From Marisa cornuarietis (Eukaryota > Mollusca > Gastropoda > Architaenioglossa > Ampullariidae): a stretch of 64,000 bases of DNA. Positions 28,701-38,188 of the stretch are shown here, in pieces. How positions within the stretch are numbered: position 1 is the first letter of the stretch; the number at the start of each line of letters is the position of its first letter. Both the position numbers and the translations under genes were made by a program. The stretch lies in assembly GCA_004794655.1 (NCBI GenBank), contig SMMW01000025.1, positions 124,001 through 188,000 on the forward strand, written 5' to 3'. The notes under the pieces were generated by a model. It saw only the letters and a program-made list of their open reading frames with translations, had not been told where the DNA came from and did not search any database.

Positions 28701-31700
28701 GATACATACGCCTGCAGCTCAGCATAAAGTTGGCAGTTTAAAAGCAATTTGCTGCTATAGTCTTTTGTCCCTGCCCAAAGTGCTGTTTCAGTTACACACT
28801 TTCACCAGGTAGGAGACAAAAGCTAAAATGAGCCACGAACATATTTACAAGAGTAGACAGCAGAAATTTGTTTATTATTACTGTATCTTTGTGGGTTTGC
28901 AATTTTTTTCCCAGAATTGTTTTGTACTTTCTTCTTACAGCATTTGTTGTACTGGATCCTTTCCACCTCACTTTGTACAGCACACAAGAGTGTGCAAGAG
29001 CTACAGGGTGCCCTTCACTTCATATTTAGAACAACTGTGCCTTGGATGTCATGGTGGAAAACATAATCTAATTACTTGCAGCACCACAAGGCGTGTCTGA
29101 ATTTGGGAACGGTAATGGTACCATATGGTGATGGTAATATGGAAATGTGTGGGTGTTCAAGGTGCCTAATGTGCTTTTGAGAACTCTCCTCTTGTCTGCT
29201 TCCCATCTAGGGTAGCCAAGATTGGGGAGTGTCTTCCTCACTTTCGAACCTTGGCCCATTTGTCTAAGCAGGGTGATAGGTGTTCAAATTTTACTGAACA
29301 ACTGTGTAAGTGAACAAAGTATTTCTAGAGTTCTATATATAAATTACTTTTTTCCCCATCCTCATAACCTATTTTTTAGAAAGATTATACATTGCTTATT
29401 TTAGAAAAATTATACATTTCTTACATGGTGTGATTTGTAAAGACATGTAGACAATTTGATGCGTATGCACCCTAAGTATGTTTTAATAAAGGTTTGGGTT
29501 TTGTTTTTTTTAGGCATGAGAAAATACCACACATCAGACTTTGCCACCATATTTCAATTTTTCCCCCTTCCCCTACTATGTGGTGCTAAACATTTGATCA
29601 TAACCTTCACTTGTTCCAAGGCATCATAAAACAAGAAATGCTTAAGTAGGTTCCAGTAGTATGTTTGCCAAGATTAGCTGCACAAAGGAATGTTTTACTG
29701 CAACTTAAGCAATATGCTCCTGTGTATAGATTATGAGACAATTATTTCAAATGATTTTTCTGCTGCCTTTATTGCTGGAACTCTTTAGTCATCATCAGTA
29801 CTTTTGTTCATCCTTCCGTTGTTCATATGTTTGTTTGTTCTTCTGTCCCTTGTATGTGACCCATGGCTTGTTTGTCCTTAAGCACTAACACCATACTCCT
29901 TGGGAGTGTGAACACGCGCTATATAAATTTTGCATTATGATTATTATTATTATTATCACCTGCAAGTTCCAGTTTTCTTCCCTGTGGCCTTTGCTTGCAC
30001 ATGAATAATACACCCACACTACTTGATATAAATGAGATAGTCCAGCCAAAAAATCATCTATATTATTGATTGTCAAGATCGTTTAAAGCCATAAAAACCT
30101 ATATCAAAGTTTTAACTCTTTTTCAGACACATCTTTCTTCTCTCAAGCAAAGCAATTCCGCCTACCTTACCCCTGCAACCACCACTATGACTACCAAAAA
30201 ATTACTTTTTATGGTTGATCTCTTTAAATATCCTTGACTTTAAAGCAAGTTTTGTGAAATAAAAGACTCCTCACATTAAACTCTAAAACTGAATGTCAAC
30301 TTTAAAAAAAGTAACTTTTTAGTAAAAAATTTAAAGACTATACTTAATTGACTTCTCGTTTGACACGAACACAATCCTGGAATATGGATCACATAGTCCA
30401 TGCTGTTCAATGCAAGGGAGAAGATCTCTTTTATCCCCCTTGTCCCTCTTTGATTCCTTCATGCCAGAAACATAACTCAAAAATGCTGGTCTTTTGCACA
30501 ATTTGTAGGAGCTGAAAGTACTTTCATTTACTAAAGATGCATCATGTAAATGCAAGCAAATTCCTCCTGTTAAGTGCATCAGCATTGTAATGCAACTATG
30601 CTTTTCAATTGTGACAATTCATCTCTGGAAAGATTCTGGGGACTTGTTCAAAATCAATCATGACTGGCTGCTTGTTTAACTATTCATTTTGACTATTTAT
30701 TATAACTTTGTTTTCACCCTTTAAAAAGGCTTATTATGTTTTCTAGCTAATTAAACAGCAGAAAAATGTAAAATAATGAGATATATGATTAACAGCAAAT
30801 TTTAATGCAAGAAGGATGAACTCCCAAGATTTTGCAGATCTAAGAGTAAAATTTTCCATACTCAAGGGTCTTCCCCTGAAATCTGAAACAAAGAATACCT
30901 CAAATTTCTGAACCAGGCTCAACAAAGTCAAATGCCAAACCATTACAATGAATAAATTATGTTCTGAGCTTCAGCATCTACACCTGCCTAAGTACCCACC
31001 CCCTCCACCACTGCATTAGCGCCAGCATCCTTGTATGGGCATGCAAGGATGTCCGTGTAGCAGAAAAAGACCTTGAAAATTAACTAGTGAACAACAATGA
31101 TAGAAGACACAGTATGAAAATATCCATCTTCATCTGATACCTTTTTAAGAATATCAAGTGACAATACTGAAAGCTAAAGGGCTCCACATTTAAGAATTTA
31201 ATAACCTATCCTTCCATAATGTAAAGTTCTTTGTTCTCTGGATTGTCCTCTTTTGTTTGATACATATAGCTCCCTTTCTTCACACTTTTCATTGCTGGGA
31301 AAGCCTTCCCGCATTTGCTACATAGATTAAAACAAAATACCTTAGCTAATGGATTTGAACCACACATTATCACATGATGTGGGTCACCACATCAGTAGCA
31401 CTGGGGCAAACCCCCCACAAGCGCTATAAATCTGCCATCATTGTAGACGCTAAATGGTGTACTACACTCAAAATAATTAGTCCACTAGCACACCTCAGAT
31501 CACGAGATGGGCATTGTTTTACTGCCAAGTGCTACACTGTCCCACTCTAAATAATTAATAGTTAGCAATATACAAGACCTGTCTTTTTACAAAAGTGATA
31601 AACCGACAAGGAAGCAGACTCATTAACTAACACCTCTCAATTTTTTCCAAAGCAGAAATGCAGTTTTTTTCCTTTCTTTTCCTTTTGCCTATATGTAAAG

Positions 31701-34700
31701 TGCAAGCCTCACACCTATCTAAAAATAACCTCCCACCTACAGTGTGCAAAGCTCTGCCAGCTAAGCCCACATTTAGTGCATTGCAAAACAGATGCCCATC
31801 ATCAGGGTCACCTTCATTCATAAATTTTCTTTCTTACTGCAAAGTGAGCAATTTTTGTGGGAGAAAGAGACAAAGTGCACACACTGGACACGTGATGACA
31901 AAGGCATTTTGAAAAGATGACTTAGTAATTTATTATTTTAATTTTCTTGGACTAAGGAAGTAATGATGAAGTAAAAGAATCTCATAAAGAACTCCATGAA
32001 GATACATTTTTGTGTTTATACATCTTAATGTCAACTCTAGAGAGAGGATGAAGCAAATGGTCAGAAAAAGATATGTGTGAGATATGTGTGGGATATGTCA
32101 CAGCATGGCATAAAACCATTTTAAGCTCAAGCTGAAATTTTGTAAGGTACCAGTAAACAGTCCCAGTCAGACATCTAGAAGACAATAATGGAAGCATCCA
32201 GTAGCTTTCCCTATAACAATAAGTAACAAAGTTACTTAATAATTATATACCATGGATTTGCACCAGCCCTGGAATTATTTTCCCATTTAATAGTCTCTCT
32301 CTCTCTCTCACACAAGTAGATATATTGTTCCAACATACCAAGAGTTACTGCAGGCTTATTTTAGCCATACAAAAGGAATTGGGTGAGCGAAACAATCCAA
32401 TGCAGACAGCAAAAGCAGTCAAGGCACATTCAGTGAAGGAAAAGTTAAAAAGGTAAAACAAAAGCTTTACAAATAAAAAAGCTGTGATCTCTATAGTGTG
32501 TAGCTCTCTGCTTATGCATTTCTAGGCCACCACTAGGTTTTACTGGTTCGTGGCATACAGAGAGAATGTGAGGGAGTAGGGATGTAGACGTCTCCAGTAA
32601 AAGCCTAGTGTTGCAACCTCATAAATTGTAAAAAAAAAAAAAAAAAAACTCGGCTTGTCAACAGGTTGACCTTGCGCCACCCAACATTGTCACTGGCGTT
32701 CTGCGAAGCAATGCTCTTGTGTTACGGGGAAGCAAGCAGGCGCACGGACAGACAGACCGACATAAAACGCCATCTGGTCAACGCTCTCTCAACTTTCAGC
32801 CACCACATTCTGACGCCCTCTGGAAACACCCTTCCCAGTGCGCTTATCACAGTCATTTCTCTGGCTGAGACATTTCACTTTTCACCAGTCACCAACCTGT
32901 GCATGATTTGTTTTTCTTCCCCGAAATATACGATTTCAATCATAAAAAAGGAGGGGAAATGTTTGTGGTCGCCCTTTGTGTGTGCACGGGGGATCGACTG
33001 AGCGAAATATTTGATGTATCGCTGGCATTACACCAAGCCTGTAAAAAGATATAAAGAGGGAAATAAATGTGATGTAAACAAATGGTGAGTTCACTGATTC
33101 TCGGGGGCAACAGGCACCCGCCCTGCTCTGTTCAGAGATATAAATTTTTTTCATGGGCTCAACTCATGGTTTTTGCTGCAAGAACGGCTCAGGTTATCAG
33201 GTAAACCAAATACTGAATGTGAATGCACATTACCTCCCCCCCCCTTCACCCAAAAAAAGGATAAAACCTCACTTACACTTTCATTGCTCGGGCGAGGTCA
33301 CGGCTCAGGGTTCACTAAGGATATGCTGTGAGCGCGTTATGATGTTATGCTCATGTTTTGTGTGTGTGTGTGTTATGCTAGTCAAGCGCTGATTGAAAAT
33401 CGCAATGATGTGCACGCAACAGACTGCAAGTCAGCGCTCGCTTACACCAGATGCAGAAAGCAGAGGACACTGACGCCAGATCCTCCCTACTAAATAGCTG
33501 CTACTACGCGAGAAGAGGTGTTCGAAGTGTGTCGACCTGACGCCAGTCTGCGCGCACGCATTTGGTGTCCGCATGCGGATGGATGTAGCATGGAGCAAGG
33601 TGGAGAGAGCGGGCAGTGTCCTTTGAACCTGAGGTTCTTTAGACATTGCGGCCAAACACGTTCAATAACGTTTAGGAATGCAGAGCCATTCAACTACTGC
33701 TTGCTCTCCTTTCGCTACCTCTGCAGCATAAAATGCTAACTAGTCACCCATGTTCTTTCATGTCCGTGCTTCAAGTTAGGCCTGAAGTCTGAAGTATCTT
33801 TGCGAAGTGAAAGTATATTCTGTTTGGAGCACACTGTTGCCTTATATCTGTCTTTTGGCGGAACCCACACTTCCCAGCGCAGTACAAACAGTCCTCGTCT
33901 AATTCAAATACTCCATAATTCCAGTGCCTATGCTGGTTTTAAATTCTGACAACCTTTTGACAAATGTTCATCAGTGCTCACAAAAAACAAGAAGTTAAAT
34001 GTATTTTAACAGTTGATTCTCTTACTCTGTTTTTATTTTCTGTGAATTTCTTTTAAGCTTGCTGATTACGCGTATTAATGGTTGAGTGTGCTTCTTGCAT
34101 CACAGCGTGCCATTGTTAGCTAGTGGTTTTTTTAAATCTATTTTATTATCCTGCATTCTCATTATTTCTCGATCAGCACACGGTACGACCTGTTTGTGAA
34201 GCTGCGCAATAAAAAATGTTCGGCTAAATTAAAGAAAGAAAAACAGAAGTTCCAAAGTGAACAATGACGCATACACTCGATCTATTGTTGCAAGATGAAA
34301 AGGGTTGTCTGTGTATTTCTCAAAGATAACCGACGCTGTCTGGAATCCTTGTCCAACGGGCATTATCACTCCTGCAAGTGTAATGATAAACTAGTCTGCT
34401 TTTTATTGTTGTTTGTTTGTTTGTTTGTTTGTTTTCTGGCCCTCGCTCTCTGGCCTGATGAGACCACTTGAAAGTGACTAAAACTACCCTTAGATGTTAT
34501 TAACATGTTGAACCTACATAACACATATACATGACGACTACAACACTGTAGTAGGAAAGAAGAAGGCTGAATGGAAACATCAGACTGAGTAGACATGTAC
34601 TGAGAAGGAAATTATGGTTTACAATGAACAGCATGTAACCAGACGCCCTGATGGCATTTAACTGTTACCCCTTAGCGACTCGTCGATTTCGTCCGACTTG

Positions 34701-35129
34701 TTATCAACACGTACTGCGCATGTCTCGCCTGGAAGGTGATGTTTCGCATGGAGGATCTTGTATACTGTGTTACAGAAAGCGGCGGCGGTAGTGCAGTGAA
34801 CACAAACGCCAATCCTAGTGGTAAACAACGAAACACCTTGCACTGCAACGCCATACAGGTTCCACACCGGTAGCGTAGGTGATTTGGCGGTCGCCCCCCC
34901 CCCCCCGATAATGTACGCACACTTTTAACGCTTCTTTTAAAAAAAAACAGGGATAGTTGATAAAAAAAACCCTGTTAAACGTAGACACAGTGCAACTCCA
35001 AAATAGATCGACTGCATTTGTACAAACGAAACAATGAGACAAACACGTAGTGAATAGTCTCCTGCAGTAGGACCTTACCTCACTCGCGGTCTCTGCAACC
35101 TTCCTGTTCCCTCTCGCCCCTGCACTCAT
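1..35129 (-). CDS. Canonical ankyrin (ANK1/2/3, Drosophila Ank2 type), 5' part, partial
   Basis: Ankyrins are cytosolic adaptors that tie membrane proteins (channels, transporters, adhesion molecules) to the spectrin skeleton. Seventeen minus-strand exons between 13171 and 362 encode 21 consecutive ANK repeats (691 codons) in the exact order of canonical ankyrins, including hallmark blocks such as [59 protein letters not shown] and [14 protein letters not shown]. Nearly every exon is 99 or 198 nt and phase 0, so one exon equals one or two repeats. Vertebrate and fly orthologues have 24 repeats, then ZU5-ZU5-UPA and a death domain; repeats 22-24 onward lie beyond the left edge. Four alternative first coding exons are proposed upstream (listed separately); the coordinate span uses the most distal. 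Similarity is higher to fly Ank2-type sequences than to vertebrate ones as I remember them. The exons show no frameshift or in-frame stop. Which vertebrate paralogue it corresponds to cannot be decided, since invertebrate ankyrins predate that split. Confidence 0.96.
362..460 (-). CDS. Ankyrin exon: ANK repeat 21 (last in window)
   Basis: 33 codons beginning [18 protein letters not shown], ending IDSQTK before GTAGGT. The next expected exon (repeat 22, usually starting with GYTPLHV) is not in positions 1-361, so the gene continues to the left. Confidence 0.94.
903..1055. repeat. Degenerate minisatellite in ankyrin intron
   Basis: About 150 bp of imperfect tandem units of roughly 18-20 bp around the motif ttacacaTaGGCTCACCCA, next to the exon for repeat 20. 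The apparent plus-strand ORF here is a repeat artefact. Confidence 0.7.
1077..1175 (-). CDS. Ankyrin exon: ANK repeat 20
   Basis: 33 codons beginning [18 protein letters not shown], ending NAKAQ before GTATGG. Confidence 0.95.
1411..1509 (-). CDS. Ankyrin exon: ANK repeat 19
   Basis: 33 codons beginning [18 protein letters not shown], ending NAESK before GTACTG. Confidence 0.95.
1684..1881 (-). CDS. Ankyrin exon: ANK repeats 17 and 18
   Basis: 66 codons: [18 protein letters not shown] then [18 protein letters not shown], ending HASAK before GTGAGT. Confidence 0.95.
2170..2367 (-). CDS. Ankyrin exon: ANK repeats 15 and 16
   Basis: 66 codons: [18 protein letters not shown] then [18 protein letters not shown], ending HDVTTK before GTGTGG. 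Confidence 0.96.
3285..3482 (-). CDS. Ankyrin exon: ANK repeats 13 and 14
   Basis: 66 codons: [18 protein letters not shown] then [18 protein letters not shown], ending VDARAR before GTAAGC. The [17 protein letters not shown] stretch matches fly Ank2 almost exactly (from memory). Confidence 0.96.
4138..4236 (-). CDS. Ankyrin exon: ANK repeat 12
   Basis: 33 codons beginning [18 protein letters not shown], ending DATTE before GTAGAT. The ACKKNRIKV block is diagnostic of canonical ankyrins. Confidence 0.96.
4560..4795. mobile_element. TTAA-flanked MITE-like element
   Basis: Both ends carry TTAA (4560-4563 and 4792-4795). The ends form an imperfect inverted repeat: CCCATTAATGCCCAAATT on the left and CCTGTTAACACCCACAATT read from the right. 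About 236 bp with no coding potential and an internal AAAT/AATA microsatellite near 4728-4750. TTAA duplications are typical of piggyBac-type elements. Located in an ankyrin intron. Confidence 0.45.
4951..5049 (-). CDS. Ankyrin exon: ANK repeat 11
   Basis: 33 codons beginning [18 protein letters not shown], ending NARAL before GTGGGT. Confidence 0.94.
5445..5543 (-). CDS. Ankyrin exon: ANK repeat 10
   Basis: 33 codons beginning [17 protein letters not shown], ending VDEVTV before GTAAGG. Confidence 0.95.
6095..6193 (-). CDS. Ankyrin exon: ANK repeat 9
   Basis: 33 codons beginning [18 protein letters not shown], ending SAKTK before GTGAGT. Confidence 0.95.
6540..6638 (-). CDS. Ankyrin exon: ANK repeat 8
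   Basis: 33 codons beginning [18 protein letters not shown], ending IDEKTR before GTAAGT. Confidence 0.95.
6917..7015 (-). CDS. Ankyrin exon: ANK repeat 7
   Basis: 33 codons beginning [17 protein letters not shown], ending NFKAK before GTCAGT. It is separated from the previous exon by a 4.2-kb intron, the largest within the repeat domain. Confidence 0.95.
7692..7722. repeat. (CT)n(CA)n microsatellite
   Basis: Compound dinucleotide tract, about 30 bp. Confidence 0.9.
8768..8951 (-). mobile_element. tRNA-derived SINE, copy A, with 13-bp target duplication
   Basis: Read on the minus strand, a 184-bp element begins with a tRNA-like head (GGTGGCGCAATGGTTAGTG as A-box region, GGGTTCAGCTCTC as B-box region) followed by a body ending near GGCATAAAT. 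It is flanked by a perfect 13-bp direct repeat CAAAATCTATGAG (8755-8767 and 8952-8964), the hallmark of LINE-mediated insertion. Related copies lie at 20.3 kb and 36.8 kb. Confidence 0.85.
9713..9737. repeat. (CT)n(CA)n microsatellite
   Basis: Compound dinucleotide tract of about 25 bp in the large ankyrin intron. Confidence 0.85.
11193..11381 (-). CDS. Ankyrin exon: ANK repeats 5 and 6
   Basis: 63 codons: [18 protein letters not shown], then the short degenerate repeat with [18 protein letters not shown], ending VDMQTK before GTGAGT. The 189-nt length (not 198) reflects the family's short sixth repeat. Confidence 0.96.
11672..11770 (-). CDS. Ankyrin exon: ANK repeat 4
   Basis: 33 codons beginning [18 protein letters not shown], ending SLATE before GTAAGC. 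The usual first residue N of this repeat is A here. Confidence 0.95.
12159..12257 (-). CDS. Ankyrin exon: ANK repeat 3
   Basis: 33 codons beginning [18 protein letters not shown], ending NLQAQ before GTTAGA. Confidence 0.95.
12779..12877 (-). CDS. Ankyrin exon: ANK repeat 2
   Basis: 33 codons beginning [18 protein letters not shown] and ending EAATK before GTCAGT. Nearly invariant among canonical ankyrins. Confidence 0.96.
13070..13171 (-). CDS. Ankyrin exon: ANK repeat 1
   Basis: 34 codons, phase 0 at both ends, starting [15 protein letters not shown] after a TTGCAG acceptor and ending before GTATGC. This is the junction where animal ankyrins join variable first exons to a constant body (compare SDSNASFLRAARAGN in human ANK2). 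There is no methionine in the exon, so initiation must come from an upstream exon. Confidence 0.95.
13504..13682. mobile_element. hAT-type MITE with perfect 8-bp target duplication
   Basis: A 179-bp GC-rich element between matching 8-bp direct repeats ATATAATG (13496-13503 and 13683-13690). Its ends are inverted: CCACGGTTCTCAACC on the left and, read from the right, CAGCGTTTCTCAACC. An 8-bp duplication and ends of the form CAG...GTTCTCAACC are typical of non-autonomous hAT elements. No coding capacity. Confidence 0.9.
14047..14067. repeat. (CA)n microsatellite
   Basis: About 10 CA units. Confidence 0.85.
14902..14994 (-). CDS. Possible optional cassette exon of ankyrin (31 codons)
   Basis: A 93-nt minus-strand stretch lies between a strong acceptor (CCACTCTTTTTCAG) and a good donor (CTCAG|GTACAAG). 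It is open in phase 0 throughout: [14 protein letters not shown], then a hydrophobic part (FVAGVLLFI) and a C-terminal EQSCTVSQ. Located between the candidate first exons and the repeat-1 exon, it could be inserted in frame before SDGNAGFL. Another frame contains an early stop, so the open phase is at least not trivial. It could still be chance. Confidence 0.3.
17644..17688. repeat. Dispersed 45-bp repeat, copy 1
   Basis: The sequence GTTAATGCCATCAGCTAATG with its flanks recurs at 41401-41445 with two mismatches over 45 bp and no similarity beyond. Purpose unknown; probably the conserved core of an interspersed element. Confidence 0.7.
17964..17987 (-). CDS. Possible alternative first coding exon of ankyrin (MFKRLMSW)
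   Basis: ATG at 17987 gives eight codons, MFKRLMSW, ending at TGG|GTAGGT in phase 0, again compatible with the repeat-1 exon. The upstream 150 bp (to about 18.15 kb) are GC-richer than the flanks. Weaker than the other candidates: ATG context is ordinary and there is no homology to lean on. Confidence 0.3.
20328..20482 (+). mobile_element. tRNA-derived SINE, copy B
   Basis: Plus-strand copy of the same family: GGTGGCGCAACGGTTT, CTGTCACCAATACAG, GGGTTCAGATCTCG, then TTTACAGGGCTGGTTG. The 3' half has diverged and I found no clear target duplication, so it is probably older. Confidence 0.8.
22014..22037 (-). CDS. Alternative first coding exon of ankyrin (MADNKTRK)
   Basis: ATG at 22037 in a good Kozak context (CCAACATGG) gives eight codons, MADNKTRK, up to the donor AAG|GTATTT in phase 0, so it can join the repeat-1 exon directly. 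The 400 bp upstream (22040-22480, minus-strand 5' side) are GC-rich relative to the surroundings, consistent with a promoter and 5' UTR. The reading frame stays open upstream for tens of codons without another ATG in the part I checked. Too short for coding statistics, so the support is donor, phase, context and the known multi-promoter design of ankyrin genes. Confidence 0.45.
22038..26810 (-). other. Ankyrin 5' intron/upstream region, middle part
   Basis: The first 450 bp (22040-22480) are GC-rich and may hold the promoter of the MADNKTRK first exon. A 29-bp tandem duplication (TGTTACTGTCAA...AAGAAATTTTT) sits at 23512-23570 and a TA tract near 25408-25424. No recognisable gene on either strand. 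Confidence 0.5.
23512..23570. repeat. Two-copy tandem duplication (about 29 bp unit)
   Basis: TGTTACTGTCAACAAGGTAAG followed directly by TGTTACTGTCAATTAGGTAAG, each ending AAATTTTT; a local duplication. Confidence 0.8.
26811..27047 (-). CDS. Alternative first coding exon of ankyrin, histidine-rich
   Basis: An ATG at 27047 opens 79 codons: [18 protein letters not shown], then a very His-rich stretch with a run of nine consecutive histidines, ending HHPHRE exactly at a good donor (GAG|GTAACC). The phase is 0, matching the constant repeat-1 exon 13.6 kb downstream. Human ANK2 and ANK3 also use several alternative first exons at this joint, and an ANK2 form begins MTTM (established knowledge). 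A GC-richer stretch upstream (to about 27.7 kb) could be its promoter. The His run would be new for an ankyrin N-terminus to my knowledge. It could instead be a chance ORF in a simple CAC/CAT repeat. Confidence 0.5.
29786..29956 (+). mobile_element. Non-LTR retrotransposon 3' tail, copy 1
   Basis: Ends GAGTGTGAACACGCGCTATATAAAT followed by an ATT repeat. Shares the layout CATCAGTACT...CTTCCGT...GAGTGTGAA...GCGCTATA...(ATT)n with 62061-62203. ATT-rich tails of this type end LINE and SINE elements. Confidence 0.6.
34408..34434. repeat. (TTTG)n microsatellite
   Basis: About seven tetranucleotide units. Confidence 0.85.
35079..35129 (-). CDS. Alternative first coding exon of ankyrin ([10 protein letters not shown]...)
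   Basis: ATG at 35129 gives 17 codons, [17 protein letters not shown], ending at a strong donor (GAG|GTAAGG) in phase 0. An in-frame upstream ATG at 35168 would add 13 codons (MFRRPIRSGQARK). The basic, glycine-rich short leader resembles invertebrate ankyrin starts, and the surrounding 35.1-35.4 kb is CpG-richer than its flanks, as expected for a promoter. Joined to SDGNAGFL it would give a conventional invertebrate ankyrin N-terminus. The choice between the two ATGs cannot be made from sequence alone. Confidence 0.55.
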
Positions 35130-36840
35130 CTTCCTGGCTTGTCCCGAACGAATCGGGCGTCGAAACAAACACTGTACAAGTCACTGCACTTTCGAAAAGT
35201 ACCTCCACTAGTGTGTATATTTACTGGCTTCGTGTTTCCCCTCCAAAGTACAACTGCACACCACAAGAAGAGCTTGAGTTTCAAATCGCCGGAGCCGGTT
35301 CAGCGATCAATGGCGGCGGACGAACCCAACATGAAAAGGGGTGGCAGCTTCAGGGGATTCCCTTCTTCCCAGGTGTTCTTGCCGCGAGGCGATCGAGGTC
35401 ATCTGATAGTTATTGTCGCCGATCGTTAATTATCAATTAACACTGCACTTTCATTAACCTTTCTGAACAAAGTGAAATAACAGCACGAGAAATAAAGGTG
35501 TATTATCTCGATTCTATTGTCACTATGCAGACGATCTAAAGAAGATATTTCCCGCTATGATTTGTTTTCCTCTATAACGGACAGCGGACGGAAAGTGTGG
35601 GTTCAGTTTATGAACCCCATTTATAACTAAAAATAGAGTTACAGTGTCATTGATGTCAGACGACACAATGCTTGATAAGTAGCAGCAGTTGACAATTTAG
35701 TGTGAAAATAAGACAATGTAATTTGTATTCACATTTGCAGTGACATGCTGCGTATTTCCAGAAAAGTTCTCTCGTTTTGGTGTACGACCTTTCTTTTGCA
35801 AAATCTTTTTTAATTGAAATAAATGCAGCTATCCTATAACACGGTATTTTTTTTTCTCCTCTCAGTGATCATGCTGTTTTATTGTCACAGCTCCCAGTTA
35901 GCTGATGACTGTGCTGTTGTGAACATGCTTACAAACACGTTTGCACAGCCACGCACGTAAACGTTCATCTGCAAACGCGCATAACCGTAATAGTATCATT
36001 AGTAATAGTGATGAGGATGAGGGTGGTAGGAGTCAATATAGTTGTAGCTGCAGAAGCAGAAAAGTAAGGATCCTATAGCTTAGTGGTCGTGTGGGTAGTG
36101 AATTGTAACGGGTTCACCGTACGAGTTTGGATCATGGTACCTGGACAACGATGGAGTGCAACCATCTCCTTCAACTGCCCTTGTTCTTGATTGTCTTCGC
36201 AATATCAGTTTAGTTCGTAAGGTGTTTACGAAATACCCCTGACCGCCGCACTACAGGGAGTCAGAGCGGGATTCAGCAAGCACAGAGTCTCCCTGACATT
36301 GTCAATCTCAGGACAAGATATCATAAGCGCTTTTTTTTTGTAGTGCTAAGCACCAGATGATGAAAGACCACATAGAGCTGTAGATAAAACATTGGGAACT
36401 GACAACTGAGAAGTCGACCGAAGTCGAGAGGGAGTAGACGGTATGGCGATTCAACGGTTGAGTTTATGTTTAAAACAAAAAGCTATGTGGATACAGATAT
36501 ATGCGTCTCTGTCTTGTGCACACGCCCCTCATAAACAAACAAAGGAACTTACAGATATATACCCGCCAAGCGTTCTCAAGTGCACGCGAAAGGTTGGCGT
36601 TGAATGCATAAATGAGTGCATTGCGTGGGTGTGTGTGTGGGTGCGTGCGTGCGTGCGGTACAAATTTGTAGAAGGGGAAGGTAAAGAAAAAGATTCACGT
36701 GTTCACATCAAAGTTTTCCATCTGCATATACAAGTCTGTTATACAGCAGAGTTAACGTCGCACTGCTGTCACGGCTGTCGAAACGCAATGGCATGTGCAT
36801 CAGAAAAACGTCCAGATGACCCGAGAAAAGTGGAGAGGGA

Positions 36841-37018
36841 TGGGGGATTTTTTTATGCCGAGCCAGCAACTAAGGCTATATCATGGCAAAGCGTCCAGCC
36901 CTGTAAACAGATGGCACAAGCAAAGAAAGAGCCGCGTGCCTGAGAGGAGATATGAACCCAGAGCAGCAAATCCTCACTGTATTGGTGACAGGCGGTAACC
37001 GCGTTGTGCCACCGGACA
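36841..37018 (-). mobile_element. tRNA-derived SINE, copy C, with 10-bp target duplication
   Basis: Minus-strand copy of the family, 178 bp, with the shared blocks CTGTCACCAATACAG, GGGTTCATATCTC, TTTACAGGGCTGG and TTAGTTGCTGGCTCGGCATA. A direct repeat TGGAGAGGGA flanks it (36831-36840 and 37019-37028). The 166-codon plus-strand ORF overlapping this region runs through the SINE and is not a gene. Confidence 0.85.
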
Positions 37019-38138
37019 TGGAGAGGGACCAAAAGGAAGGGGTAGCGGAGATCGGGTGAACACCTAGTCGTGGGCGGGTAGTCATTTTTGCATTTGCGCC
37101 GATCCTCCTACGTACGCTGGCTCGTAAGCTCAGGAAAAAAAACGTATGTGTCCCCCACATATGCATGCTGCTGGTTATGCCTCGCCTCCCACCCACTTTC
37201 TCCGAGTACTTGTCGCTGCTGCAGGAAGGCCGTCGATGGTAAAACGTCCTTCATAACGAGGGATGGCGTGACAGAGGGCAGCCGCCTGAAGTCGTACTCA
37301 CGTTGGTTCACGTGTAGCGTTAACGTCTAGACAAAAGATGTCACGTGGCACGAAAGGCATTTAGTAGGTTGGGTCCGGGAGGATGAGTCGCGCTTGAGAG
37401 CAGAGATCTGCGTGACTGAGACCGGCTGAAACTGATACAGCGTGAAAAATTGTCACGTTCCAAGTGTTAAGGCGAGTGAGACAACGCACGCAAATGTGTA
37501 TGCACGCACGTATGCTCAAACACACAAAAAGACGAACAGTTATTGAACTTTTATGTTTGTTTTTAGTTGTTCTAAGGTTGAAGGTGAGAAGATGGGGAGG
37601 GTGTTTCCTGCATACAGAGGAGTATTGCACATGAGCACAAGGCGTTAATAGGAAAGAAGAAGACATTTAGGATTTACCCTCTACACAACAGACTGCCCGT
37701 ACAGCGCAGAAATCTCAGGTTAATTTTCAGGCACGTCATTTGAAGATAAAGATCTGGGGTCGTCTGCCAAGACAAAAAAGAAAAAAACGTGGCGGCACAG
37801 GCTAACTGTTTATCCTCATGCAATCACCAATCATTCTGAGTCACGGTGACCTGCCAATGGGGCGTCCGCGGTGGAGGTACTGTCGCGAGCTCGCTCCGAG
37901 TAAACAATGTATGCTGACCGAACGACGTAAAAACTTTTTTTTTCAAAAGTTCAGAGTCATGTTTTGGCGTAAATCTCCCTACCCGGCCGCTCTTGCTGTG
38001 CCTCTTGCGTGGCGCTGGTGAGTCGGGAACAGCTTTCTAATAAGGGGGGGAGGGATGCAACATGGCGGCCATAACAGAAATGGCTCGCGGCATTATCGTC
38101 TGCTCGCTCCACTCAATTGCCCAATTGTACCTAATAAA

Positions 38139-38188
38139 CTAACCCTAACCCAAACCCTAACCCTACCCCAAACCCTAACCCCAAACCT
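38139..38188. repeat. Interstitial telomere-like repeat
   Basis: About 50 bp of imperfect CCCTAA units (ctaaccctaacccaaaccct...), the complement of the TTAGGG telomere repeat of most animals. Several units carry an extra C or A, as in old internal arrays. Confidence 0.85.

Larger units (their letters stand above)
27048..35078 (-). other. Ankyrin 5' region, distal part
   Basis: The stretch 27048-27700 is GC-richer with poly-A/poly-G interruptions and could be the promoter/5' UTR of the His-rich exon. A retrotransposon-like tail lies at 29786-29956, an A tract at 32630-32648 and a TTTG repeat at 34408-34434. I see no other gene. Confidence 0.5.

Noticed and set aside
36080..36140. tRNA-like stretch (TAGCTTAGTGG ... 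GTTTGGATC)
   Set aside because: A- and B-box spacing and stem pairing are too poor for a tRNA gene; at most an old SINE head.
36443..36943. 166-codon plus-strand ORF
   Set aside because: Its second half is SINE copy C and the rest has no domain or conservation signal; an artefact of the repeat.
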